From positions 1,302,001 to 1,366,000 of the forward strand of contig NZ_OZ245832.1 in NCBI RefSeq assembly GCF_965228705.1: 64,000 bases of DNA, given 5' to 3'. Source of the DNA: Croceimicrobium sp965228705 (GTDB taxonomy: Bacteria; Bacteroidota; Bacteroidia; Flavobacteriales; Schleiferiaceae). This document shows positions 7,791-16,448 of this stretch, one piece after another. The position numbers and the translations under genes were made by a program. The notes below the pieces were generated by a model, which was not told the DNA's origin, searched no databases, and saw nothing but the letters and a program-made list of their open reading frames with translations. Numbering within the stretch: position 1 is the first letter of the stretch; every line of letters begins with the position of its first letter.

Positions 7791-9329
7791 TCACCTCTTC
7801 AACAGCTTTCTTTGAAAGTGATTCCCATCCTTATCTTCTAGCCTTAAAACATACAAGCCTATATCCAGGTCTGGCCAGAAGCATTGGTATTTATAATCTC
7901 CAGGTAAGACTTTTTCTTCGTGAATTAAAAGTCCAGTCTGATTAAACAATTGGATGGAACGTAAGCCATCCAATTCAATGAAAAAGTCCACTTGAAATGG
8001 ATTAGGATAGACTTGAATATCCGGATCTACTTGCTGCCAATCGATTAGCTTTCCATCCTTAGTTAACCTGCGGATAAATGAAATGGATGGGCCTATAAAA
8101 TACTCAGGCTTATAAGGACTGGGGAACTTTATTCGACCTAATACAAAGAGCGTATCATTAAGCTCGAAAACCTCTTCAAGATGACCTCGGTAATCTCGAC
8201 TAAGCATATCTCTGGACCAGAGTTTCTCCCCTTGCCAATTGGTACAGATTAAGGTATTGTCATAAAAAGTTCCTACTTCATCATAAAAGGCCTTTTGTCT
8301 CGACAAATACACCCGCTCCTCAGTTATTCCGATTACATCGTATTTGTATTGCAGACTGTCTGATCTCAAGTTGGGACTGGGATAGTAGTAGGCAAGCGAA
8401 TCCCGAGATTCCTGATAATTAGAATCAAAGGACGTACGCATTAAGTACTCACCATAGCTGGTATTATGGTCGGCCGAAAATAGACTTCGCCCCACAAAAT
8501 AATTTGTGTCGGCCAAGTTCTTTAAATGCCTGTTCCTGTAAAAGGGAGGCTTATAAACTTGGGTCGGATTTGGCCTGCCTACTTCAAATAAAAATAGGGT
8601 ATCAGCTTGCTGAAAACGCAGTTTCCCTAGTTGCGGATCAAAGTCAAATTCTCCCATACAGCGCTGAAACTCCTTTCCAGTTAATCCCTTCAGATTGAAA
8701 GAGTGCTCCTTAACGAAATCTGCTTTCCCAAAATCAAAGCGCATTAAATAAAGACTATCTCGATCGAGGATATTATAGTCGCGATAATTTCCTGATGGAC
8801 TGTACACATCGCAATCTCCGGCCAAAACATAGATTTTCTGATCCACCACATAAGGTGTCTGGCTTAAAGCTACCAGAGACTTTGCATACAAGTCTTGTGG
8901 AAATTCATTTTGCAAACCGGTTTCTGGATTAAAAAACACGATACCCAAAAAACCTGAACCGGTGATTTGCTCTATCAATAAATTGGGAGCATATTTCACA
9001 TAATTACTCGATAGTCGAATAGAAGGATAGCCCCGATAGGAATCGGTATGCTTTAGAACAAGTTCTCCCTGCAATTTCCCCCCGCGAACATGGCCGGAAC
9101 CTTCTATGGGATATACATGAGGCTGAGTTTTGTATACATCGCCATTCGATCCGTATACTTCAAACACAAAGTCGTTTGCAGTTCTAAAAATGAAATTCTG
9201 GAAATACGAATGAGTCATTCCAATGTCCCAATGAGGAACGACTATAATATCTTCCGGATAATAGCGATGCTCCTGAGCGATGGAATTCATTGCCCATAAA
9301 AAGAATAGAACTAGGGTGATTCTTTTCAT
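7791..9329 (-). CDS. T9SS-exported protein of unknown function
   Basis: 512 residues. Signal peptide MKRITLVLFFLWAMNSIAQ. The body is rich in beta-strand and aromatic residues, with repeating RSLFSADHNTSYGEYLMRTSFD-like segments that suggest a propeller or beta-sandwich; no catalytic motif is recognised. The last 80 residues are a type A T9SS sorting domain: VYPNPFQVDFFIEL, then LFNQTGLLIHEEK, then IGLYVLRLEDKDGNH with a basic end. The protein is therefore predicted to be secreted or surface-attached. Its start overlaps the stop of the upstream lipoprotein gene by 4 bases (ATGA), so the two are translationally coupled and probably work together. Confidence 0.8.
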   Translation of the reverse strand: MKRITLVLFFLWAMNSIAQEHRYYPEDIIVVPHWDIGMTHSYFQNFIFRTANDFVFEVYGSNGDVYKTQPHVYPIEGSGHVRGGKLQGELVLKHTDSYRGYPSIRLSSNYVKYAPNLLIEQITGSGFLGIVFFNPETGLQNEFPQDLYAKSLVALSQTPYVVDQKIYVLAGDCDVYSPSGNYRDYNILDRDSLYLMRFDFGKADFVKEHSFNLKGLTGKEFQRCMGEFDFDPQLGKLRFQQADTLFLFEVGRPNPTQVYKPPFYRNRHLKNLADTNYFVGRSLFSADHNTSYGEYLMRTSFDSNYQESRDSLAYYYPSPNLRSDSLQYKYDVIGITEERVYLSRQKAFYDEVGTFYDNTLICTNWQGEKLWSRDMLSRDYRGHLEEVFELNDTLFVLGRIKFPSPYKPEYFIGPSISFIRRLTKDGKLIDWQQVDPDIQVYPNPFQVDFFIELDGLRSIQLFNQTGLLIHEEKVLPGDYKYQCFWPDLDIGLYVLRLEDKDGNHFQRKLLKR

Positions 9330-9904
9330 GGGTAACTCAAATCATTAATTCCCTCAAAGGCCGAATTATACCTGAGACTCATAAAACTTTCTCTTAAACC
9401 ACTTTCTTGATTTAGGGCCCATATCGAATCCGTTTCTAAGCTGATTTTTGAATTAACATCTAAATCCAACCATCCTTGATAATTTGCATAATGTCTGATT
9501 TTGAATTTACCATCTATATATTCTTCTACATCTACATCATAAAGGAAATACTCTTCGGCCTCACTGGGCTGATCGTCAAGCCAGTCGGACATATAGCGAG
9601 CCTTATCAAGCTTCATCTTATTCGGAGCCAAGATCTTAAATCGAAAAACGCTTCCACTCCCCGCCAATTTAAATTCAGTACCATTCGCCGAATAAACTGG
9701 ATTCAAGCCCTTGGTATACAAGAAAAGCTCGTACAAATATCCAGAACTATAAATGCTATTTACTGCATATCGATAATTGACCCTATGCTTGGCTAATTCA
9801 TAGGTTTTCCCTTTAAAATGAAGGCTTCCCTTAACTTGTACTTCCTCCTTGGAACAAGATTGAAGTAAGACTAAGGCGGTGATAATTAAAATGTTGCGAA
9901 GCAT
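9326..9904 (-). CDS. Hypothetical lipoprotein
   Basis: 192 residues. Lipoprotein signal MLRNILIITALVLLQSCSKE with the lipid cysteine at residue 17. The mature region has no motif I recognise; it is strand-rich with many tyrosines (AVNSIYSSGYLYELFLYTKG). It is the first gene of a two-gene unit with the T9SS protein downstream (4-base overlap). The Cys anchor with Ser at +2 places it in a cell-envelope membrane, probably the outer membrane in Bacteroidota. Confidence 0.7.
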   Translation of the reverse strand: MLRNILIITALVLLQSCSKEEVQVKGSLHFKGKTYELAKHRVNYRYAVNSIYSSGYLYELFLYTKGLNPVYSANGTEFKLAGSGSVFRFKILAPNKMKLDKARYMSDWLDDQPSEAEEYFLYDVDVEEYIDGKFKIRHYANYQGWLDLDVNSKISLETDSIWALNQESGLRESFMSLRYNSAFEGINDLSYP

Positions 9905-10074
9905 TCCCTTAAACAGTTCTGCTTAAAAATACTTCATCTGGAAGGAGCTCAAACTAGGACTCAATAGTATTCGATAAACCGTCGTTTTTCTTCGATGAAC
10001 GGTAATCTATAAACAAGACCTCTTAATTTACCCTATGGGATAAGCTTCACCCAGACTCCTTTATTCTATCTAAA

Positions 10075-10150
10075 CTCTAACAGCGTAGCGCTCTATACTC
10101 TAATAGCGAAGCAGTCTAACATCTAACAGCGAAGCGGTCTAAATTCTAAT
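10075..10150 (-). repeat. Heptad repeat cluster between genes
   Basis: On the minus strand this is a chain of NNNTAGA-like units broken three times by a 10-base insert (CCGCTTCGCT and variants). It fills most of the 3' flank of copA and belongs to the same family as the repeats at 6278, 32673 and 42333. The rest of 9905-10074 shows nothing recognisable. Confidence 0.7.
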
Positions 10151-10158
10151 TTCTATCC

Positions 10159-12387
10159 TCACAAATCTCTTCCCCTTAACCTCAAGCTATTCAGCACCAC
10201 TGATACGGAGCTAAAGGCCATGGCGGCACCAGCGATCATTGGGTCTAGTAGAAAGCCTGTAAAGGGATACAGGATTCCCGCCGCAATTGGGATACCGATG
10301 AGATTGTAAATAAAGGCCCAAAAAAGATTCTGATGAATGCCCTGAAGGGTGAGTTTAGAAAGATGAAAGGCCTTAGGAATTAAGCGCAAGTCGGAGCTCA
10401 TTAAAGTCATGGGAGCTACTTCCATTGCAATATCAGAACCATGACCCATGGCAATACCCAGATCGGCCTGCGCCAAAGCTTCAGAGTCGTTTATGCCATC
10501 TCCTACCATGGCCACCTTTCGGCCCTGAGCCTGTAAATCGCGTACTATCGAACCTTTATCCTGAGGAAGCACCTCCGCTCTGAAATTCGAGATTCCGAGT
10601 TCCTCCGCCCAATAAGCGGTAGTTTGGGCATTATCACCACTAATAATCATAAGCTCCAATCCGTCTTTTTGCAAAGTTTGCACCGCTTCGGCCGAACCTG
10701 CCTTTAATTGATCGCCAATAGCAAACTGAGCAATAATCTGATCTCGATTAAAGAAATACAATACGGTGGCTCCTTGTTGGGCCCATTTTTGGGCTTTCGC
10801 CGATAGGTCTTGTGCTGGGCTTAAATTCCAATCCGCTAAGAACTGAGCATTTCCACTGGCATATTCCTCACCACTAGCTATTGAGATTTTCACTCCCCTT
10901 CCTTCAATGGCTTCAAAATTCTGTTGCTCCGTGGCTTTATAGCCCTGGGTTCTTAGATGACGCACCAAAGCCGTTGCTAATGGATGTTCTGACTGTTGTT
11001 GCAAGGCTAATAAAATCGGAGCAAAATCCTTTTCAGCTAATTGCCATTCGGCTTCCAAAACCTCGGGTTTACCTCGGGTGAGGGTACCGGTTTTATCCAG
11101 AAGTAAAAGATCCACTTCACGGGCTCTTTCCAAACTTTCTGCATTGCGCACCAAGATATTATTCTCAGCGCCCTTACCAACCCCTACCATAATGGCGGTA
11201 GGCGTGGCTAAGCCCAAAGCACATGGACAGGCAATCACCAGAACCGCAATGGCGGTATATAGAGCACGAGCAAAGGCTTCCTCCCCACCCCAGATCATCC
11301 AAACTCCAAAAGTGAGAATGGCAATACCGATTACTACCGGCACAAAAATTCCGGCAATTTTATTGACTAAATCCTGAACCGGAGCTTTACTGCTTTGGGC
11401 TTCTTTAACTAAGCGAATAATTTGGGCCAAAACGGTATCCTCCCCAATTTGGTCGACTTTTAATACAAAGCTTCCCTTCTGGGCCAGAGTTCCGGCATAA
11501 AGTTTATCTCCCTCTTCCTTACTAATGGGAATCGATTCGCCAGAAAGCATACTTTCATCAATCGAAGCCGATCCTTGATGCAAAATTCCATCAACCGGAA
11601 TACTCTGCCCGGCCTTTACCCGCACCAAATCCTCTGCTTTTAAGTCTTCAATTTCTACTTCCTCCTCTTCACCATCGCGAAGGCGAATCACCTGCTTGGC
11701 CTGAAGGTTCATGAGCTTTTCCAAAGCCTGAGAGGTACTGCTTTTCGCCCGCTCTTCCAGGGTTTTACCTAAACTAACGAAGGTGATAATCACCACCGCT
11801 GCTTCGAAATACACATGCGCTTCTAAACCACGTGAAATCCAAAATTCGGGGTAAAAAGTGTTGAACAAGCTAAAGGTATAGGCAATACCGGTACTTAGGG
11901 CTACCAGGGTATCCATGGTCGCCAAGCCATGTTTGAGTTGTTTCCAGGCATTGCGGTAAAAATGCCCACCGAAAATAAAGAGAACTGGCAGTGCCAAGAC
12001 GGCCGAAATCCAGGGCCCCCAACTCCAAGTGCCAAAAAACATCCCGATCACAAAAACCGGTAAGCTTAACAGGGCGGAGCCTAAAGTTTGCTTTTTCAGT
12101 TCCTTATAGCGCCGCTCTTGCTGCTCCTTACGTTTCTGATCTTGCTCGCGATCTTTAGCCTCCAGATCGAGGTCGTAGCCAATACTTTGTAAGGCCTCTT
12201 TTAAAACCTGAGGGGCTAAGTTTTCGGCGTACTTTACTTTAACAGTATGTGCAGCGAAATTCACCTCCGCTTCTGCAACCCCATCGGTATGTTGTAATAT
12301 AGATTCGACACTGCTGGCGCAGGCGGCACAGCTCATACCTTGCACTAAGAAAGTGTCTTCAATTGCATTATTATCTATTGTAGCCAT
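10159..12387 (-). CDS. copA: CopA-type Cu+-exporting P1B-ATPase
   Basis: 742 residues. One N-terminal HMA domain with the metal site GMSCAAC (C20, C23), then eight TM helices. TM6 carries the CPC ion motif (CPCALGLATPTAIMVGVGKGA). The cytoplasmic domains show TGES-like SGESIPI, the phosphorylation site DKTGTLT, the SEHPLA histidine motif and GDGINDSEAL. CPC plus the downstream N...YN and MxxSS elements (NLFWAFIYN, MAFSSVSVVLNSLRL) mark the Cu+/Ag+ class. It pumps copper out of the cytoplasm. The HMA-AraC regulator lies 81 bases upstream on the same strand, with a palindrome in the gap. Confidence 0.95.
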   Translation of the reverse strand: MATIDNNAIEDTFLVQGMSCAACASSVESILQHTDGVAEAEVNFAAHTVKVKYAENLAPQVLKEALQSIGYDLDLEAKDREQDQKRKEQQERRYKELKKQTLGSALLSLPVFVIGMFFGTWSWGPWISAVLALPVLFIFGGHFYRNAWKQLKHGLATMDTLVALSTGIAYTFSLFNTFYPEFWISRGLEAHVYFEAAVVIITFVSLGKTLEERAKSSTSQALEKLMNLQAKQVIRLRDGEEEEVEIEDLKAEDLVRVKAGQSIPVDGILHQGSASIDESMLSGESIPISKEEGDKLYAGTLAQKGSFVLKVDQIGEDTVLAQIIRLVKEAQSSKAPVQDLVNKIAGIFVPVVIGIAILTFGVWMIWGGEEAFARALYTAIAVLVIACPCALGLATPTAIMVGVGKGAENNILVRNAESLERAREVDLLLLDKTGTLTRGKPEVLEAEWQLAEKDFAPILLALQQQSEHPLATALVRHLRTQGYKATEQQNFEAIEGRGVKISIASGEEYASGNAQFLADWNLSPAQDLSAKAQKWAQQGATVLYFFNRDQIIAQFAIGDQLKAGSAEAVQTLQKDGLELMIISGDNAQTTAYWAEELGISNFRAEVLPQDKGSIVRDLQAQGRKVAMVGDGINDSEALAQADLGIAMGHGSDIAMEVAPMTLMSSDLRLIPKAFHLSKLTLQGIHQNLFWAFIYNLIGIPIAAGILYPFTGFLLDPMIAGAAMAFSSVSVVLNSLRLRGRDL

Positions 12388-12421
12388 AAGCTTAATTTTC
12401 GACTACAAATATCCGAAGGCG

Positions 12422-12441
12422 ACCATCCGATGACGAATGGT
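12422..12441. promoter_or_regulatory. Inverted repeat, candidate operator for copA
   Basis: ACCATCCG, four bases, CGAATGGT: an 8-bp inverted repeat with one mismatch in the 81-base gap between the HMA-AraC regulator and copA. On the copA strand it lies upstream of a near-consensus -7 box (GATATTTG, about 12399-12406), where an activator could act. Assignment to the regulator is inference. Confidence 0.4.
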
Positions 12442-12468
12442 ATTTTGATGGATGCTTATGGAATTTTG

Positions 12469-13035
12469 CTAGATCGCGTCCAAAGGTTTGCGTAAATGCG
12501 AGAAATTACGGCGAAACTCCGTGGGTGTCATACCAGTTTCCTTTTTAAACTGCGCCGATAAATAGGAGGCATTGCTATAATCCAGGGCATGGGCAATATC
12601 GCCCAGATCTAATTCATTGTACACCAACAATTCCTTGGCCCTCTCCATTTTTAATTTGGCGAGGTAGCGCTCAATCGTTTGCCCTTCTACACTGGAAAAA
12701 ACCCTGCTCAAAGAGGAATAGTCTTTATGGAAGTGATCTGCCAGATGGACCGACAAATTGGTTTGAGGACGTTTATCCGCTTGGTAATAAACCCAATCGA
12801 GTAGCTGGACTTTAATTTGTTCAATCAGAACTTTACGGTGATCATCCAAAAGCTCAAATCCCTGTGCTTCCAATTTCTCCTTTAACTCTGCTTTTTGGTT
12901 TTCATTTAAATCCTGCGATAAAAGCACGAAGCCTAAATCCACATTAAAATCCTCAATCTGCATTTCCTTCAATAGACCTTCCACCGCCATTACGCAGCGC
13001 TGGCAAACCATATTCTTGATCACTAATTCCGGCAT
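12469..13035 (-). CDS. HMA-domain/AraC fusion transcriptional regulator
   Basis: 188 residues. The first 65 or so resemble a heavy-metal-associated (HMA) fold with a CxxC metal site, VCQRCVMAVEGLLKE (C11, C14). The C-terminal 110 residues are an AraC-type double helix-turn-helix (IERYLAKLKMERAKELLVYNELDLGDIAHALDYSNASYLSAQFKKETGMTPTEFRR). It is plausibly a Cu+ sensor that binds metal directly through the HMA part and controls copA, 81 bases downstream. The domain order and linkage are clear from the sequence; the ligand and target are inferred from context. Confidence 0.82.
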   Translation of the reverse strand: MPELVIKNMVCQRCVMAVEGLLKEMQIEDFNVDLGFVLLSQDLNENQKAELKEKLEAQGFELLDDHRKVLIEQIKVQLLDWVYYQADKRPQTNLSVHLADHFHKDYSSLSRVFSSVEGQTIERYLAKLKMERAKELLVYNELDLGDIAHALDYSNASYLSAQFKKETGMTPTEFRRNFSHLRKPLDAI

Positions 13036-13067
13036 GGCACAAAGGTCCGAAAAATGCAGGCATGACC

Positions 13068-13769
13068 CTAGACTTTGGAACGGATCTTATTTAATCTTCG
13101 ATTTAATCTATGCCGAATGAAATTCTGATATAAGAACTTTTTAATGGCATTAAATTGCTGTCTATGTCCCAGGTAAAAGGCATCGGGATTGAGGTATAAT
13201 CCAAAATCTTGATTGATCCCCTCACTTTGAATAAAAGTATCCGCTCCTTTCCATTGTATGGGAGGATTGGCAAAGTCGTATGTATAAACCCCGTATCCGC
13301 AAAAACGACCTTCACAATCGGCAAATTGTTTTTGCAAGGATTTCAAATAGGGATCATCCAATATGAAGCCTTCCAGTTTTAACCAGCGCCCCTCATAATA
13401 AACTTCTACCCAGGTATGGAGAATGGATGGAGGGGCCATTCGGTACCAAATTCCGAAAATCGCACCCTCTTGCAAGGCCTTGGCAATGGTGAAGCCATGC
13501 AAACGACAAGGTATGGCACAGGCTCTGAGTAGGGCCATAAACAAGCTTGATTTAGTGTTACATTGGCCATAGCCATCTTGCAATACCTCCGAAGCGGGAA
13601 TGGCATCTTCACGATTATAACCGAAGGCAATTTCATTGCGTACGAAATCATATATCGCACCTATGCGATCGTAGGCATCCAGTTTCATCCAATCTCTATT
13701 CCGAATCAAATCTTGAATAGAGGGATGCTTAAAATCTAAAAGGGGGCTTGGAGCCAGATAATCTTCCAT
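13068..13769 (-). CDS. Transglutaminase-like (papain-fold) protein
   Basis: 233 residues with no signal peptide. It has the transglutaminase-like core with a Cys-His-Asp set: DGYGQCNTKSSLFMALLRACAIPCR (Cys), ILHTWVEVYYEGRWLKLEG (His) and ILDDPYL (Asp). Most bacterial members are proteases or amidases rather than cross-linking enzymes. It sits between two AraC regulators in the metal-homeostasis block, and its role there is unknown. Spacings of 32 and 39 bases to the neighbours suggest a shared transcript. Confidence 0.75.
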   Translation of the reverse strand: MEDYLAPSPLLDFKHPSIQDLIRNRDWMKLDAYDRIGAIYDFVRNEIAFGYNREDAIPASEVLQDGYGQCNTKSSLFMALLRACAIPCRLHGFTIAKALQEGAIFGIWYRMAPPSILHTWVEVYYEGRWLKLEGFILDDPYLKSLQKQFADCEGRFCGYGVYTYDFANPPIQWKGADTFIQSEGINQDFGLYLNPDAFYLGHRQQFNAIKKFLYQNFIRHRLNRRLNKIRSKV

Positions 13770-13808
13770 CTTTATTTCTTTAGGACAAAACTCCGCTGGC
13801 GGCTTTTC

Positions 13809-14552
13809 CTAAACTTGAATAAAGTGGCTATTCTTTAAAACCTCTTTGGGACTAAAGCCAAAGTTTTCTTTAAAGCTCCGACTAAAATGGGCACTGTCGC
13901 TAAAGCCCGCCGCATGTGCCATTTGAGTTAAGTTGCCCTGCATTCCCGACTCCAATGCCAGCTGCAAGCGATTCCAGTTTTGGGCACGACGATAACTAAT
14001 GCCAGTTTGAATTTTAAAAAGATGTAAAAACCGACTGGGTGATAAATGTACTTGCTCCGCGATCTCCTCCAAGGAAACAATACGTTCCCGGTTCTTATCA
14101 AGATGGGCTAAAGCCTGATTAATGCGCAGATCTCCCTTATGCAAGGCGTCTTCACAAAAACAAGTATAGGTACGGATGAGGCTGCTTAGGTTCTCCGATT
14201 GATGTAAGCCATCCTCCAACTTCTCCACGCACTGGATGATTAGCTCTATAGCCTTATGCTCAACTTCCATTAATGGCGACCGGGCCAATGCCGACCAAAA
14301 ATGCCCAATAGGATGCGCGGGATTAAAAAGCAGATGCAAATGTTGTCCCTGAGAAAGGATACGGTGCTTATGCTGTGGCTGTAATAGAATGGCTTTGTCC
14401 GAAGTCTGGATTCCCTTATCGGCTTCAATTTTCAGAGACTCATCCAGGGCAAAGCTTAGTTGCAGGGCATAATGTTGATGCCAATGGTTCTGCTCCAAAT
14501 TACCGGTAAACCAACCAAAGCCTGGCTCAATATGCAGGTAATTGCCCCTCAT
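13809..14552 (-). CDS. AraC-family transcriptional regulator
   Basis: 247 residues. The N-terminal 140 or so look like a cupin-like sensor (YLHIEPGFGWFTGNLEQNHWHQHYALQLSFAL), followed by the AraC DNA-binding domain (HLDKNRERIVSLEEIAEQVHLSPSRFLHLFKIQTGISYRR ... FSDSAHFSRSFKENFGFSPKE). Its start overlaps the stop of the CDF transporter by 4 bases, so it is translationally coupled to it. This suggests control of metal efflux, although the N-terminal His/Trp cluster could bind other ligands. Confidence 0.82.
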   Translation of the reverse strand: MRGNYLHIEPGFGWFTGNLEQNHWHQHYALQLSFALDESLKIEADKGIQTSDKAILLQPQHKHRILSQGQHLHLLFNPAHPIGHFWSALARSPLMEVEHKAIELIIQCVEKLEDGLHQSENLSSLIRTYTCFCEDALHKGDLRINQALAHLDKNRERIVSLEEIAEQVHLSPSRFLHLFKIQTGISYRRAQNWNRLQLALESGMQGNLTQMAHAAGFSDSAHFSRSFKENFGFSPKEVLKNSHFIQV

Positions 14553-15427
14553 TTCATGCTACACTCCTGCCCTTCGGTTTCCAGTTCGAGGGTAATATGA
14601 TTAAAATGATAGGCCGCTAATTGTTTTTTGAGATCCAATTTCACCTGTTCCATTTGCGCTAAATCTTGAATGCCTTTGAGGCGAACATGACTGCTAAATA
14701 CGTGGTGCTCCCCTTCTAAGGACCAAATATGGGTATGATGCAGAGCCTCCACCCTATTTACCGCCAGTAGCTCGGATTCCAATTTCTTAAGATCAAATTC
14801 GGCTGGCACCCCTTGTAGAAAAAGAAAGAGGGTTTCCTTCAGGCGCCTGAAAACTCCATAGAGGATATAGAGGGTAATGGCCAGCGAGAGGGCCGGGTCC
14901 AAATAATCGATTGGCTTGAAATGGAGGACAATCGCCACGATGAGTACGGCGGCCCAGCCTAAAACATCTTCCATTAAATGCCAGGATATCACCTTTTCAT
15001 TAAGGCTTTTTCCGCTGGTCATTTTCCAGGCCGCATAGCCATTTACAGCGATGCCCAATAGAGCGAGGTAAAGCATACCTTGGGCATCGGAGGCTTCGGG
15101 CTGAATCAGTCGTTCTATGGCCTCCTTAATCACGAATACGGAGCCAATAATGAGCACGACACTATTGAGTAAGGCTCCTAATAAGGAAAAGCGAGCATAG
15201 CCAAATGAAAACTGCTTATCGGCCTGTTGCTTAGACTTGCGCTGCAAATACCAGGCGGTACCCAGAGAAAGGCTATCTCCTAAATCATGAATAGCATCCG
15301 AAACAATGGCCACGCTATTAACGGCCATACCTCCGATAATCTCAATAATGGTAAAAAAGAGATTGAGGAAAAAGGCCATACGCAGATTTCCCTCGGGTGC
15401 ATGATGATGGTGATGATCGTGAGCCAT
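14549..15427 (-). CDS. CDF-family divalent cation exporter (ZitB/CzcD type)
   Basis: 292 residues with six TM helices. It has a histidine-rich start (MAHDHHHHHAPEGN), the TM2 site VSDAIHDLGDSLSLG, a TM5 HxxxD-type site (SWHLMEDVLGW) and a cytoplasmic C-terminal ferredoxin-like domain (VEALHHTHIWSLEGEHHVFSSHVRL). The H/D ligand set is that of Zn2+-transporting CDF members, which exchange cytoplasmic metal for protons. It is first in the minus-strand block leading to copA. Confidence 0.9.
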   Translation of the reverse strand: MAHDHHHHHAPEGNLRMAFFLNLFFTIIEIIGGMAVNSVAIVSDAIHDLGDSLSLGTAWYLQRKSKQQADKQFSFGYARFSLLGALLNSVVLIIGSVFVIKEAIERLIQPEASDAQGMLYLALLGIAVNGYAAWKMTSGKSLNEKVISWHLMEDVLGWAAVLIVAIVLHFKPIDYLDPALSLAITLYILYGVFRRLKETLFLFLQGVPAEFDLKKLESELLAVNRVEALHHTHIWSLEGEHHVFSSHVRLKGIQDLAQMEQVKLDLKKQLAAYHFNHITLELETEGQECSMK

Positions 15428-15654
15428 AAAGCAAAGTTAATCGGAAAGCAAGGATTGATTTATTTTGCCAGCCCTACATTCAATTGGAAGCTAACAAAAA
15501 GCTGGTAAGAGAGGAGTGACTACAAACTATGAATCAGTGTTGTACAAACCTATTGTTCAAGCGAGACAGGCGAACTACCAAATACTAAATACCAATTACC
15601 CTTAAGGCGTCTAAAGTCTGTAGGTTCTTTTTCTCCATTTTTTTCGATTTACTA
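15428..15654. other. Intergenic region upstream of the tRNA pair
   Basis: No gene seen. It holds degenerate heptads (ACTACCA, AATACTA, AATACCA) near 15573-15600, related to the CCAACTA array at 6354. The rest is AT-rich sequence leading into the tRNA promoter. Confidence 0.5.
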
Positions 15655-15684
15655 TTGTGTAGAATCAAAGTCTGTTTAAATTTG
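15655..15684 (+). promoter_or_regulatory. Consensus Bacteroidota promoter for the tRNA operon
   Basis: TTG at 15655-15657, a 19-base spacer, then TAAATTTG at 15677-15684, an exact match to TTG-N19-TAnnTTTG. Transcription should start near 15691, about 50 bases before tRNA-Ser. Confidence 0.75.
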
Positions 15685-15743
15685 CAGCCCCAATAACGGA
15701 AGTACTTCAACCAAGCGCTTCCACGTTCTTTAAGACGAAACCC

Positions 15744-15833
15744 GGTGAGATGGGTGAGTGGCTTAAACCAGTAGTTTGCTAAACTGCCGTACGGGCAACC
15801 GTACCGCGGGTTCGAATCCCGCTCTCACCGCCA
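15744..15833 (+). tRNA. tRNA-Ser (anticodon GCT), CCA encoded
   Basis: Acceptor arms GGTGAGA and TCTCACC pair over 7 bp. The anticodon stem GTAGT/ACTGC encloses the loop TTGCTAA, giving GCT (codons AGC/AGU). The long variable arm (GTACGGGCAACCGTAC) is the serine class II mark. The T arm GCGGGTTCGAATCCCGC is perfect. Discriminator G and encoded CCA end at 15833, and the next tRNA begins on the following base. Confidence 0.95.
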
Positions 15834-15911
15834 CGGGGCGTAGCGTAGCCCGGTTATCGCGCCTGCTTTGGGAGCAGGAGGTCGCAGGTTCGAATCCTGC
15901 CGCCCCGACCA
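15834..15911 (+). tRNA. tRNA-Pro (anticodon TGG), CCA encoded
   Basis: Acceptor CGGGGCG/CGCCCCG. The D arm has TAGCGTAGCCCGGTTATCGC. The anticodon stem CCTGC/GCAGG encloses TTTGGGA, giving TGG (codon CCA, with wobble to other CCN). The T arm is GCAGGTTCGAATCCTGC. It abuts tRNA-Ser with no spacer, so the two are cut from one transcript. Encoded CCA is at 15909-15911. Confidence 0.95.
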
Positions 15912-15947
15912 AAAAGTCCTGATGAGAATTCTTCAGGACTTTTTTTA
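15912..15947 (+). terminator. Rho-independent terminator of the tRNA operon
   Basis: AGTCCTGA and TTCAGGACT form a stem of about 9 bp, closed by A-run and T-run flanks and ending in seven T. Confidence 0.85.
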
Positions 15948-15988
15948 TGCCCACCACCGAAGCAAGCTTGCTTGACTGAGGCTTGGTG

Positions 15989-16336
15989 GGCATAAAAAAA
16001 AGCTGCTGTGACTGAAAGGAACAGCAGGAACTTTTTTGGTCGTAGACTTCAAAATGTTAGCGGGAACAGGATCATGAAATAATCCTGCTTAATGGAGATT
16101 CGATGGGCATAAAAAAAGCTGCTGTGACTGAAAGGAACAGCAGGAACTTTTTTGGTCGTAAACTCTAAGATGTTAGCAGCGCTAGGATCATAAAGTAATC
16201 CTGCCTACTGGAGATTCGTTGAGTATAAAAAAAGCTGTTCCGATTGCAAAGAACAGCAGGCACTTTTTGGTCGTAAACACCAATATGTTAGCGGTATTAG
16301 AATCATGAAGTAATCCTGTCGCCCAGACAAAAAGCC
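15989..16336 (+). repeat. Three tandem 116-bp repeats with terminator-like hairpins
   Basis: Units start at 15989, 16105 and 16221, an exact 116-base period. Each opens with an A-run and a hairpin (CTGCTGT...ACAGCAG, or CTGTTC...GAACAG in unit 3) followed by a T-run, then GGTCGTA. A second short stem (AGGATCAT...AATCCT) sits near its end. Units 1 and 2 are closest; unit 3 has diverged. No ORF spans them. The end of unit 3 resembles the 3' end of the tRNA-Pro gene. Confidence 0.8.
16312..16334 (+). other. Degenerate copy of the tRNA-Pro 3' end
   Basis: AATCCTGTCGCCCAGAC followed by AAAAAG matches AATCCTGCCGCCCCGACC plus AAAAAG at 15893-15916 in about 21 of 24 positions. Duplications of tRNA 3' ends are typical attachment-site scars, but no integrase is present. 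Confidence 0.4.
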
Positions 16337-16448
16337 TTCAAACCTAAGATGCTAAATATCAGAGTTTATTATACTTACTAGGTTCGAAACTGTATCCTAA
16401 TAGACCTTATACTTATTGATGGAGGTAAAGGGAATTTACTGGTTTTGC

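Noticed and set aside
15763..15993. 76-residue minus-strand ORF with AGFEPA-type sequences
   Set aside because: It is antisense to tRNA-Ser and tRNA-Pro. Peptides like AGFEPAT are a well-known artefact of translating tRNA genes backwards.
15989..16336. CRISPR array
   Set aside because: The three 116-bp units are directly adjacent, with no unique spacers of equal size, and no cas genes are near.
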